Source: Copromyces sp. CBS 386.78 (taxonomy: Eukaryota; Ascomycota; Sordariomycetes; Sordariales; Sordariaceae). Taken from it: DNA of 64,000 bases. The notes under the pieces are model-generated. The model was given only the letters and a program-made list of their open reading frames with translations. It ran no database searches and was not told where the DNA came from. Position numbers and translations under genes: made by a program. Positions 11,476 through 22,700 of this stretch are shown in pieces (position 1 is the first letter of the stretch; each line of letters opens with the position of its first letter). Location of the stretch: contig MU839232.1 of the NCBI GenBank assembly GCA_030685235.1, positions 4,690-68,689 on the forward strand, given 5' to 3'.

Positions 11476-12287
11476 TGTATGCGCTTCAATGGACAAACAG
11501 TAATGTAGACAGACGGGTATCGTTGAGTATATACGGGGTGTTTGGAGGTTGGTGTTTTACTGTCACGGTATTGACATTGCCCGGTCCCCAATCTCGAACT
11601 GAAATCAGGTCTCTGCGCGGGACTGCGACTGGACTCGTCCAAAGAAGACTTGCGATCTGAAAAAAAGTTATGCCAAGACATTGAAAAATAAGTGGACCCT
11701 CAACCGTGGACGTGAATGGGAGCACGGTGAGTCCAAGGTGAAGATCTGATAAGGCCAAGCGATAGGGCCGCTCTTGCAACTGAATTCTCGGTGAGCACCT
11801 TGGATGGTGGGGCAGGCAGCCCAGGGAAGGGCGCGCGAGTGCGACACGACTTTGGTCACCCAATGCTGGAGCATGCGGCAGGCAAGGGACACCACCCCGA
11901 AGAGCTCCAGTGCAAGACGCGTGCTAAAGTGCCAGAACGCGATCACCCTTAACATCACTAAAATGGCCGTGGCAACCTGGAGCACTGCATGCCGCAACTT
12001 TCAACATTGCTCAGTCAATGCACATCAGCCTGATGCATTTTTACGCTTGACTTCGACATTTCCAAAAACATCAAAGTTTGCGATTTGATATTTGTGACAT
12101 GCATCAGATGTATTCCCCCCTTCTGAACCATCTCTTTGCTCATCGTTAACCTTTGCTGCCACCACCACTTATAAGCATGATCTGTGCCTGATAGTCGTCT
12201 TTTGTCTTTTTCTCTTTTGGAGTATGTTTCTCTTCCTTCATATTTTCTGCATAAATTAACCCAATCATCAACAGTTCTCCATACTCC
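11446..12287. promoter_or_regulatory. shared divergent promoter, Utp8-like / Elg1-like genes
   Basis: 842 bp separate the start codons of two divergently transcribed nuclear housekeeping genes. No gene is supported inside. A CAA-type trinucleotide run lies directly upstream of the minus-strand ATG. Confidence 0.6.
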
Positions 12288-15200
12288 ATGACACCAGTCG
12301 CTGTCCTCGCCATGGTCGAAAATGGCAATCCTCCACGCAAGCCATTGCATCCCTTCTTCATGCCGAACCGCCAGTCTGCTCCTACAACTTCGACAGAAAC
12401 CCCCACCGTCCCCGATCAACCAGACGTAACCGAGGATTCTTATATGTCCATCGATGAACCCGCTGAGCCAAAAGTCGAACATGATACTCTGGAAAAGGCG
12501 GCTGGAAGACGCAGCAAGCGCCGCAAGGTGTCACCCGAGCTAGAAGACGACCAAGAATCCAAAAAGCCAAAGACGAGGAAACGGACAAAACCCATTGTCG
12601 GCCCCGGCATCGCAAACCATTTCATCAGGTTGGGAAAGACAAAGGACGACGATGCTGGACAAGAGGAAAGGGATATCACAACCACGCAGCAAGAGGAAGA
12701 GCCACAACTGCAAGACGCAGAGCTACCACAACAAGACACAATCGGGATGGAAGGTCATGTCCAGGTAGAGAACACCATACCGGCTCCGGCACATGACGTT
12801 GGCGGCATCATACGGAATCTGGTCGACGTTAATATCCGATCATCCCCGCCGCCTCCAGCTGTTAATGTTGAGCCCCCAAAGCCGACAAAACTTCTCCGAT
12901 TCAATCCCAAAACTGGAACAATTGGGTCACCTCCTAAGCCAAAGCAACCAGAGCCGCCCGAGGAGACGCCAACAACAACGAAGAGGAGGGTACAACCATC
13001 ACGCGCAAGGAAGCCAGAGTCCAAGCTCGTTACTATTAAGTATAGTTCCGAATCGGATGAGGAGACACGGACAAGGGTTGGCGAAAAGATCGAGGCCATC
13101 CTCAAGGCGCCAAAACAACCACAAACCGCCAACCAAGGAAACAAGAAATCTGCCGAGACCAAGAAACCACCAGCGTCCAAGCCCGCCGACTCAAAATCTA
13201 CACACCCCTTCTTCTCGGGAAAGGCCAAGGGACCCTCAGCTGCGCCCCCTGCTGCCGAACCCAAGAACGACAAGCCTAGCGAACCCTCACAGAAAGTTTT
13301 CATGTCTACACCATGTTCGCCAAAGAAACCTCGAGCCCCGGCTTTCACTGGACGAATGCCCCAGTTCGGCTTCAACAAAAACGCGCCCCTAAAGTTCCCT
13401 GGCGCGAAACCCCCCGCATGGCCTTGGAAGGATATGGTACATGTTCGGGGAGCGGAGGATGTGTCAATGCTTCAGGACATTCAGCTGCCTTTTCCATCTC
13501 GCAAATCCAAGGGTCAGTCGGTCAAGGTGGACCAGGGAGAATCAATTGTGAATCTGGTTGGCACCTCAATTGGAATTGGGTCTGTAAAACAGGCGCTTCG
13601 CGACTTCAATACGGACGATTTCATACCTGCACCCCCCGAGCTTCGACTTCCCATTAAGCACTTCGAGAGCGGGAGAAAACTACAGCAGCGCATTCTGCCT
13701 GAGCTCAAGACGTTCAAGACGACGACGAAAGCATCTGGTCAACTGAAAGCACCCCCTCAACTTGCCCGCCTTTACGACTCTGTATCCTCCTCCCTATCAG
13801 CGTTTGACCAGTGTCAGTGCGAAACCAGCAACTGGGCGCAAAAGTACGCCCCTGTCAACGCCTATGAGGTCCTTCAGCCCGGCAATGAAGCCTTCCTTTT
13901 GCGAGACTGGCTCCATGCATTGAAGGTACAGTCGGTGGAAACCGGCTCGAACGACTCCGACAAACAAAAGAAAGGCAAGGCTGTTGGCCCTGGTAGAAGA
14001 AAGAGGAGAAAGAAGCTGGACGACTTTATTGTCTATAGCGACGACGAATTCGCACTTGATTCGGACTCGGACGATGGAGTCGACTGGGCCCCCAGTGGCT
14101 TTCGCGGGATCACAAGGAAAACTGTTGTCAAATCCATCGACTTGTCCGAGAAAGACGCCTCCAAAATCGCCAACACCCTTATTCTTAGCGGCCCTCATGG
14201 TTGCGGCAAAACAGCTGCCGTTTACGCAGTGGCCAAAGAACTCGACTTTGAGGTGTTCGAGATCAACTCGAGCAGCCGAAGGAGCGGCAAGGACGTGCTT
14301 GAAAAGATCGGCGACATGACCAGGAATCACCTCGTCCAGCAGCACCAATCCTCCTCCGACAAAGCTGGCGATGATCAAGAAGAAGATGCTACTGCAGAGG
14401 AGGTCAAATCCGGCAAGCAGGCAACCATGAATGCCTTTTTCCGGCCCAAGACCACTGCAGCAAAACCGAAGCAGCCCATTAAGCCACCACCTACCAGCGC
14501 ACCAAAAGAGGCCAAGAAAGACGGCGGAAAGGCCCAAAGGCAGTCCCTGATTCTCCTTGAAGAAGTCGACATTCTCTACGAAGAAGACAAGCAATTTTGG
14601 AGCACCATCGTCACCCTTATAGCGCAAGCCAAACGACCATTCGTCATGACCTGCAACGATGAGACTCTTGTTCCCCTTCATACCCTAAAACTACACGGCA
14701 TCTTCCGGCTACGTCCCCCGCCTACAGAGCTGGCAGTTGACCGCCTGTTGTTGGTAGCAGCTAATGAGGGCCACGCTCTCACACGGCAGGCCGTCGCATC
14801 TCTGTACGAGTCTCGTGGCCATGACCTCCGCGCCGCCACCACGGATCTGCAGTACTGGTGCCAGATTGGCGTTGGCGACAGGAAGGGAGGGTTCGATTGG
14901 TATTATCCGAGGTGGCCGAGGGGTTGTGATCTTGATGAAAACGGGGATGTGGTGAGGGTTGTCAGCCAAAGCACGTATCTCACGGGTATGAACTGGCTCG
15001 GGCGAGACACCGTGGTCAGTAAGGCTACTGATGGACGGCAGGTGGAGGAAGACATACTAGAGCAGGCTTGGAATTCATGGGGTCTTGATATGGGGAGCTG
15101 GCAAGACTCTGTTGGGTTGGAATCATGGGCGGAGGGGATGCCTTCTTCTGGCGCTGGGAAGCTTGAGGCTCTTGAGGCGTTTGAGGAATTGGCTGAGGCG

Positions 15201-16572
15201 CTCAGTGCGGCGGATCTATGCTCCTCTCGGTCGTTTGGGACATTGAACGAGGTAAAGGAACCAAGCTCGTACCCATTTGCATACGCTAACAGTAATATCA
15301 CAGGAGCCACTTGACGCCACAATCCCCGAGCTCCCAGCTAAAGCCCGCGACGACTTCGTCCTCGGTCTAACACCGCTCGACTCCCCCCTTCTTACTCTCC
15401 ATGACTCCCTTACTACCGCTCTTCCATCAACCATCAAATCCCTCTCTCGCTCCGTTTTACGGTCGCGGACATCATCACTAACACAACAAGCCACGCTCAC
15501 CGATACCCTCGAGCCCTTGGACGAATCCTCGGCCCTCAGCCTCATCACCAAATCCTTCACCACCCTCTCCCTCTCGTCTCCCGAGCAGCCAGCCATCAAG
15601 CGAATCGACCTCGCCTTCGCCTTCGACCCCATTGCCACTTCAGACTCCTCAGCATCAACGACATCCTACTTGGACCCCTCCGTCTTTGACCGCACCACGA
15701 GCCTCATCACGCTAGACGTGGCCCCTTACGTGCGGAGTATAGTCGCTTACGAATCGAGTTTGCAGAGGAGACGGCTGAAAATGAGCAGTTTGCTCAGCGT
15801 AAGCGAAGGTGTTGGTGTTGGTGTTGGCACGAATAACGTGGATGGAGGAGGCACAGGCACGAAAAGGATGCGCACAACACGAGCTGCACTATCAGCGCTG
15901 GAAGGCGGAGAGAGGAGTGTGAAGCGCAAGGAGAGGTGGTTCAGAGGGGAACTTAACCCGTTTTTGGTGGAAAAGACGGGCGGAAGGGGATGGGCTGATT
16001 TTACGCTTCAGTACTTGGCTGATAACGCTGTTGTTGCTGGGCACGGGCACGGGCAGGAGGAGGATATGATGATGATGAAGATGGCTGGTACTGGTGCTGG
16101 TGAAAGTGTTTCTGAAGCGGGAGCGTCGGAGGTATCTGTTCCTTGGGAGCGGGAGACTCAGGCCCAGCAGCAGCAGCAGCAGCAGCAGCAGGAGGTCATG
16201 TCGGATGTGAATGGTGCTCCTGTCCCTGTGCAGCAATTGGAGGTTTTGGTGAAAGCGAAGCCGAAGCCGAAGCCGAAAAGGGGAAGGCCAAGGAAGAATA
16301 TGGCGAAGGTTGTGGAGGTGGTTGATGACTCGGAGGCTGATCTGGTTCAATATGAACATGAACCTGGTGAGATGGCGGGAGTAGTAGATGGAGATGGGAA
16401 GCAGGAGGGAGTGGATGAGTTGGTGCACGTGGGAAATGCAGAGGTAGCTGGCACTGGCACTGGCACTGGCGAGGCTCCCCTTGGTGAGGGTTCTGGTGAG
16501 GCTGCTATGAGCCAAAAACATCAGGGACAAAGTGATGCAGACGCTGACGGAGACATTTCGATGACGCAGTAG
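12288..16572 (+). CDS. elg1: Elg1/ATAD5-like RFC-type AAA+ ATPase (PCNA unloader)
   Basis: Exons 12288-15251 and 15304-16572. The intron 15252-15303 has donor GTAAAG, branch GCTAAC and acceptor CACAG. The product is 1410 aa. An unstructured basic N-terminus carries two HPFF motifs. The AAA+ module shows Walker A GPHGCGKT (about 635-642), the RFC-type NSSSRRSGKDVLEKIGD, Walker B LILLEEVDILYEED (about 754-767, with EEVD instead of DEAD/DEVD, usual for Elg1) and the sensor segment TCNDE. A textbook PIP box, QATMNAFF (about 711-718), lies in an insert between Walker A and B. The C-terminal region has a Gln run (about 1276) and an AT-hook KRGRPRK (about 1312). Elg1 replaces Rfc1 in an RFC-like complex that unloads PCNA after replication. 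A second in-frame ATG at 12312 (GCCATGG) has better context and may be the true start. Confidence 0.85.
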
Positions 16573-19219
16573 GAAAGGGACGGGGGACGTCGACGTCGTA
16601 GTCATAGTCGTAGTCGTAATAAGCGGGCGAAGAAGCCGAATTGGTAGTGTAGACTCTAGGGAAGCAAACATGGCATTGCATTGCATAGCATAAGAGGAAG
16701 AGATGTGATGAGTGATCTATGGTATTTGGCAGCTTGTTAACCGCGTAGCATGGTACATGTCTAGCAGGTTTTCAACGTGAACATCTACTGAGTCCCATTG
16801 TCTTGTCGACTTTTTCGGCTTTGCGGTATTCTACGCGATGGAGTTTCTTTGTTTCAAATGCGACAATTCAAGTCTTGAATTTGTGTCACCATGCCACCCA
16901 CCACGATGCATCAGCTAATTCTGCTAAAAAGTAACGAACAAAGAAAGAATTGTTGATATCGAACCCAGCTTAAAAACGTCGTGATAGCAAAAGTCGCCAG
17001 TCGAAAAAAGTGTTGAGGATTTTTCCTGCAGCTTGCCAGCTTGCTTGCTGCAGTTAAGTGCACTTTACCGCTTCCACTCTCGCGATTTGGTTTTACTCAA
17101 ACCAATCCTATCACTGCATTCACTGGATCGTTCCCGAGAAACCTTGCAACCCACATCAGCTCACCAGCACATTGGTCGGAAGCCAGTTATACCCGGCCCT
17201 ACACCTGTTGAGCAAAACCAAATCGACGGGAATGAGTGGAAGCGGTAGGTTGGCCGGACTAGACCCACTTGGGGTTACAGTATTTGTTGTCGTGCTGGGC
17301 GTGCATGTGAAGATTTGCTAGGTAGGCATTTCGTTTCGTGTTTCGTTCTGTTTTGCCGGTAGACAGTAGCTGTACTAGTGTAGTGTAGTGTAGTGTAGTG
17401 TACCGCTTTGGAGTAGAAATGGCCGGCCGGGCATGTCAAGGATAAATAAATAAGATGGACCTTAGCCGCAAGGTGCAAAGGGAAGAAGGAGGCGAGAAGC
17501 AGGAGATAGGAGAGAGTCGACAACATGGAAGGTGTGCCAGCTGAGGTCTCAGAGTGACTTGAAGGAAGAAGGGGATCTGATTCTGGGCAATTCCCATTTT
17601 TTTGTTGATCTGCTTGTGAAACCGGTGGGGCCTGTTCGTTCCAATGTCTTTAGCTGGGAAAATGTATCCTTTTGCCAAGACCACCCCTCTACTTCCGGTA
17701 CTTGGTGGCCTTCCAAAGATTCGCCAAGCGCGCGCAAAAACCAACCAAACTCAGGTGTCTGTGTGGCCAAGAAGTATCTGTGGATAAAATTAACGCCAAC
17801 CGATTGGTCAAAGGACGTCCTTGGCAAAAAGGATACATTTTCCCAGCTAAAGGGATGGCTGCAGTGCTCTCAAGCGAGTTGCCAGCCGGGGGAACAGAAA
17901 GTCATCTTTGACCCTTATCTTGGCGTTTTAACTCTGTCGAAATGGCCAATGAAATATGCCAACGCTAAGACCCTTTGTGCATGAGCTAGACAGGGGCTAC
18001 CGGTTCTCATTGGCTCAGATTGGGCTGGGCGGTGAAGCCAGCAACAACCAAAGTCTGGGGCAGGCAAGGACAGACAGACATGAGACTGAATTTGGAAACC
18101 CCCCCCCCAAGTTTTTGCAGTTTGTTCTTGATTTGGAATTGATGGGTCGTTCGACTTTTTTGATTTAGGTGAGAAGCTGAAGAAAGTCTGAGACAAGCTG
18201 AAGTGGAAGGTTGAACGGTGGTGCAGAATATCTGGGGGATGTGATGGAAGTTGGTCGGGTGGGTGTTTCCAACTAATCACTTTCACACCGCGGCATGTTG
18301 GCATGATCGATCCTCCAAAAACCATTGAACCGACCTCACCCCTATCAAATGCATTCGTCCAAAAGCCCTGGCCAGACTTGCAAGGTTGACGGGACCAATC
18401 CATTCCATGGCAATGGCAGTGCCAACTCTCGCCTCGATCCTCACCGCAGTGTCAAGTCCGTCCACTGGTGAACCCCTTCGTCTCCCTTTTCCGCCATCAA
18501 CCCATCCCCAGTCAACTCTCGAACCGCCTCCCCATCGTTCCAGCCCGTCCTCTGCCGAATCCAGATCCTCCTGCCCGAACCCGCTCGCTTTGCTTTGGCT
18601 TTCAGTTGGTCCGTGTCTGGAAAATAAACTGCACCAAGCATTTTCGCCTTGTGGATACCCTGGGTCTAGGGGCCCCTGAGCCACCTAGGCCCCTGTTAGT
18701 GAGGGGAAGGAGAAAGGACCCCAGAAAATGGAGACCAAAAAAAAAGTTCGCAGGAGCCAACAACTGCAGAACCTGAACGGCAAGAACCAACACACTCCAG
18801 CGAATGCGCACATGCTTCAAGAAAAGGAGAAAAATGGACGGGAGCGCGCCGAATGTCGGGGGCCGTGCAGGGTAAAACACGGTAAAAAGGAGCTAGCGCA
18901 ATGCCTGTTGTCTGGACTACTGATTAGATAGACAACCACCTAGCTTGCAGCAGCCAGGAAGAGGAGACCCCATAGCCGTTTTTTTTTCTCACTCATCCCA
19001 TTGACCTAATAATCCACCCTTTTGGCCGTCCTGTCCTCGACTGACTCTTTTTAGTTCCCTTTTCTCCCGAGCTGCTTTTTTCTCTTTTCCTCCCATCACC
19101 AATTTCTTTTTCTGAGAGAGGTGTGTCGAGTGGCAAGTTGAACCTCTTGTCTCAGGTCTTTCACACCACCCTCCTCTTCCCACCTCTTCAGTTCTTGATA
19201 TCACCACCAGACACCCAAC
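16573..19219. other. intergenic region upstream of the desaturase gene
   Basis: 2.6 kb without a supportable gene. It contains the 3' UTR of the Elg1-like gene, a short inverted-repeat element at 17648-17852, and a pyrimidine-rich leader immediately before the ATG at 19220. The long minus-strand frame 18989-20404 is an antisense shadow of the desaturase. Confidence 0.6.
17648..17852. mobile_element. candidate MITE with ~32-bp inverted ends
   Basis: The left end CTTTAGCTGGGAAAATGTAT continues into CCTTTTGCCAAG and is matched in inverse orientation at the right end (to 17852), with a one-base indel. If TA is the target duplication (17651-17652 and 17848-17849), the element is 195 bp starting GCTGGG. 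It has no coding capacity. The boundaries are uncertain because the match continues through the TA. Confidence 0.6.
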
Positions 19220-20604
19220 ATGACGGTCACTACCCGCAGCCGCAAGGCCGCGGCCGAGCCCGAGGTCGTCTCTTCTTCTGCTTCCTCCACCACCAGCAGC
19301 AGCCAAGAGACCGAGGCCATCGAGTACCCCGACATCAAGACCATCCGCGATGCCATCCCCGACCACTGCTTCCGCCCGCGCGTCTGGATCTCCATGTCCT
19401 ACTTCATCCGCGACTTCGCCATGGCCTTTGGGCTCGGCTACCTCGCGTGGCAGTACATCCCCATGATCGCCTCCACCCCGCTCCGCTACGGCGCCTGGGC
19501 TCTGTACGGCTACCTCCAGGGCCTGATCTGCACGGGCATCTGGATCCTGGCCCACGAGTGCGGCCACGGCGCCTTCTCGAGGCACGTGTGGTTCAACAAC
19601 GTGATGGGCTGGATCGGTCACTCGTTCCTCTTGGTCCCCTTCTTCAGCTGGAAGTTCAGCCATCACCGCCATCATCGCTACACCGGCCACATGGAGAAGG
19701 ACATGGCTTTTGTCCCCGCCACCGAGGCCGATCGCAACGCGAGGACGATCGCCAACTTGTACATGGACAAGGAGACGGCCGAGATGTTTGAAGATGTGCC
19801 CATTGTCCAGCTCGTCAAGCTCATGTTCCACCAGCTGGCTGGCTGGCAGGTGTACCTGCTTTTCAATGCCTCGGCCGGCAAGGCCAGCAAGCAGTGGGAG
19901 ACTGGCAAGGGCGCCGTGGGCTGGTTGAGGGTGAGCCACTTTGAGCCTACCTCTGCCGTGTTCCGCGATTCCGAGGCCATCTATATCGCTCTTTCCGATC
20001 TCGGTCTCATGATCATGGGCTATATCCTTTACCAGGCTGCCCAGGTTGTTGGCTGGCAGATGGTTGGTCTGTTGTACTTCCAGCAGTACTTTTGGGTTCA
20101 TCACTGGTTGGGTAAGTTTGTCTCTTTTTTTTCGAGTCCCTGGAGTCAGTGCTAACGGGAAACGTTTGTCGTTGCAGTCGCCATCACCTACCTCCACCAC
20201 ACCCACGAGGAGGTCCACCACTTCGACGCCGACTCCTGGACCTTCGTCAAGGGCGCTCTCGCCACTGTCGACCGCGATTTCGGCTTCGTTGGCAAGCACC
20301 TCTTCCACAACATTATCGACCACCACGTCGTTCACCACTTGTTCCCGTAAGTTTTGCTGTCCTCTCGCAATCTCGCTCTCAGTTCCCCTCGCTAACACCC
20401 CCAATTCACAGCCGCATCCCCTTCTACTACGCCGAAGAAGCCACCAATTCGATCCGCCCCATGCTCGGCCCCCTCTACCACCGCGACGACCGCTCCTTCA
20501 TGGGCCAGCTGTGGCACAGCTTCACCACCTGCAAGTTTGTCGTTCCGGACCCCAAGGTTCCCGGCGCGCTTATCTGGGCGCACACCGTTCAGGGCACTCA
20601 GTAA
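19220..20604 (+). CDS. oleate delta-12 fatty acid desaturase
   Basis: Three exons, 19220-20111, 20178-20346 and 20412-20604. The introns 20112-20177 and 20347-20411 both start GTAAGT and end in AG. The product is 417 aa. It is a membrane-bound di-iron desaturase of the FAD2/omega-6 type that inserts a double bond at C12 of oleoyl-phospholipid in the ER. The three histidine boxes are present: HECGH at 112-116, HHRHH at 148-152 and HHVVHH at 346-351. Hydrophobic membrane segments lie around residues 60-110 and 255-300. The length is normal for fungal delta-12 enzymes (400-480 aa). It is convergent with the downstream transcription factor gene. The ATG at 19220 follows a pyrimidine-rich leader and the A-rich context ACATG. 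Confidence 0.95.
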
Positions 20605-20896
20605 GCAGTGTGTGTGTGTGGCTGTTCTTCTAGGACTACGTTTTGATGGTAGCCGACTGCTGGCTGCTGTGGTGGCGCTGCGCCGTGAGTGCTACTTCCA
20701 GCATGGAAGAAGACTGATGGTGTGAAAAGAAGAGACAGAATGGAAACAGAAACAGAAACAAAGGGGGATGAGACATGGAGATGAGGCTTCAACAGGCCCG
20801 AGAAGAAGAAGGGAAAAAAGAAAAAAGAAAAAGGAACCTCAACACCTCTTGTAGACCTGGGAGCTATTAGACTTTACTAGACCAGCTATTATAGAC

Positions 20897-20922
20897 GGGA
20901 TGGATGGATGGATGGATGGATG
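20897..20922 (+). repeat. (GGAT)n microsatellite
   Basis: About six perfect copies of GGAT/ATGG. Confidence 0.85.
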
Positions 20923-21356
20923 ATAGAGGCTAGGATATGAAGGATAGAGATATGCAGAGATGCATGCATAGAGGAGGAGGGCAGGCATAGAGGGCATTGC
21001 ATAGACCTAGGTGCATACGAATACAAAACATGATACCCACCATAAACATTTATCTAAATCCAGACCTATTGTGTGTGAGAGTGAGTGAGTGTGTGTCCTG
21101 CGAAGACAAAGCATCATCAATCAATCAAATCAGTCTCGACTCTCGACTCTCGCTCGGTTCCGGTTGATTGGAAAGAAAAAGAAAAAGAAAGACATGCGCT
21201 ACTCACCTCGACTTAACTCCCGTACAATCCACCAACCAACACAACGTGACAACAAGCAGTGGTGCACAACCACATGGAAAACAAAGAAACCGAAAAAAAT
21301 CCCATTTCATCTAGGGCACTAGACTTAGGTACTACTTTCCACTTCCACTTGTCAGA

Positions 21357-21442
21357 TATCCATTCATATCCATATCTAGGGGCATATCCATGACCATATC
21401 CATATCCATCCATATCCATATCACTATCCATATCCATATCCA
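21357..21442 (+). repeat. imperfect ATATCC/ATCCAT hexamer array
   Basis: About a dozen degenerate copies of CCATAT / CATATC lie in tandem. Confidence 0.8.
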
Positions 21443-21604
21443 CAACAATCGTCCCATCCTCATCAGCGCAACAATCCTCCCTCCCATCAGCGCGACACTG
21501 ACTGTCAGCCAATTCCCAATTCCCAATTCCCAACCTCAAGTTCCCCAACCGACCGACAGTGTCAAAACACCGAACCCTAGATGGATAACCACAAGGCCCT
21601 TGGT

Positions 21605-21700
21605 AAAGACCTTTCGTTTCCTTTCCTTTGCTTTTCCTTTCGTTTCCTTTCCTTTCCTTTGCTTTTCCTTTCCTTCGCTTTTTTTCCTTTCCTTTCCTAG
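21605..21700 (+). repeat. polypyrimidine CCTTT(C/G) array
   Basis: Nearly all bases on the plus strand are pyrimidines, arranged as repeats of CTTTC/CTTTG. This could form triplex DNA. Confidence 0.8.
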
Positions 21701-22700
21701 TTTCGTAGTTTCCTAGTCGTTTGTTTTCTCCCATTCCCATACTTTTCTTTAGCCTAGCTTTTCTTTAGCCTCTTTAGCCTATAATGGTGCGTTGTGGCTT
21801 TTTTGTTTTTATTCACCCGGCCGTTTCCTGTTCTGTTCTGTTCCTTTTATTTTTCTTCTTCTTCTTATCTTTCTTCCTATTTTTCTCAAGTCACACCGAC
21901 ACATATTTTCTTTCCCGTCTTGCCCGTCTTGCCCGTCTTGCCTGCCTTGCCTTCTTATCGCTCGCTCGCATGCCGTACTTCTTTCTTCCTTTCTTTCTTT
22001 CTTTCTCGCTGCTGTCCTGTCCTGTCCTGTCCTATCCAAACCAGATAGATAGATATAGGCCGACCCACACACACATTCATTGTCCTTCATCTCGCACACA
22101 CACAGAACAACACAAAAACAAACGCATTGCTCTCAAAAGTCCGTTCTTGAATCAATCCTAAAACATGCATGACAGAAAATAAACATAACCCACAGAAAAA
22201 ATTCGCTTGTCGCGCGGCAACCTCTCGTCAAATCAAATAATACATATGTACAGAAGAATGTACACGAAACCTAAATCCCCCTGCCAAAAAAAACATGAAA
22301 GCCAGTACCATAGTCATAGAACCAACCACAAGACCAAACCAAACCAAACCCAAACGCCGTCATCGCCTCGTTAGAAATCTCTTGGGAACAAAATTTCATC
22401 AAAATGTCATCCGTTGTGCGGGCCTCCCAAGTTCCCCAGTTCCCCAGTTCCAGTTGAGCCAACCACCCGTTGCCCACCCGTTGCCCATTGATTCGCGTGC
22501 CCTTTTCCATCCTAGGCCTGTCAGGCCCTCCCAGATCGTTCGTTTCTCAGATTCGACTCGTATTGTCCTGTTAACCATAGATAGAGTCTGGGTGAGATGT
22601 TGAAGTAAAGTTGCTCCCGTACTGTTTAAGTTGAAGATGTTTCTATATGAGACGCATGTTCGCTGTAATAAATACGATGTTGGTTGTCATTTCCCATAGT

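Larger units (their letters stand above)
20605..22700. other. convergent intergenic region rich in microsatellites
   Basis: There is no gene here. It contains the 3' UTRs of the desaturase and the transcription factor, a GGAT run, a dense ATCCAT/ATATCC tract and long pyrimidine blocks (CCTTT units at about 21605-21700). Confidence 0.6.

Noticed and set aside
13797..14681. 294-codon minus-strand open frame
   Set aside because: It is antisense to the AAA+ region of the Elg1-like gene, with no domain of its own.
18989..20404. 471-codon minus-strand open frame
   Set aside because: It covers the desaturase exons and introns in antisense. The desaturase histidine boxes prove the plus strand is the coding one.
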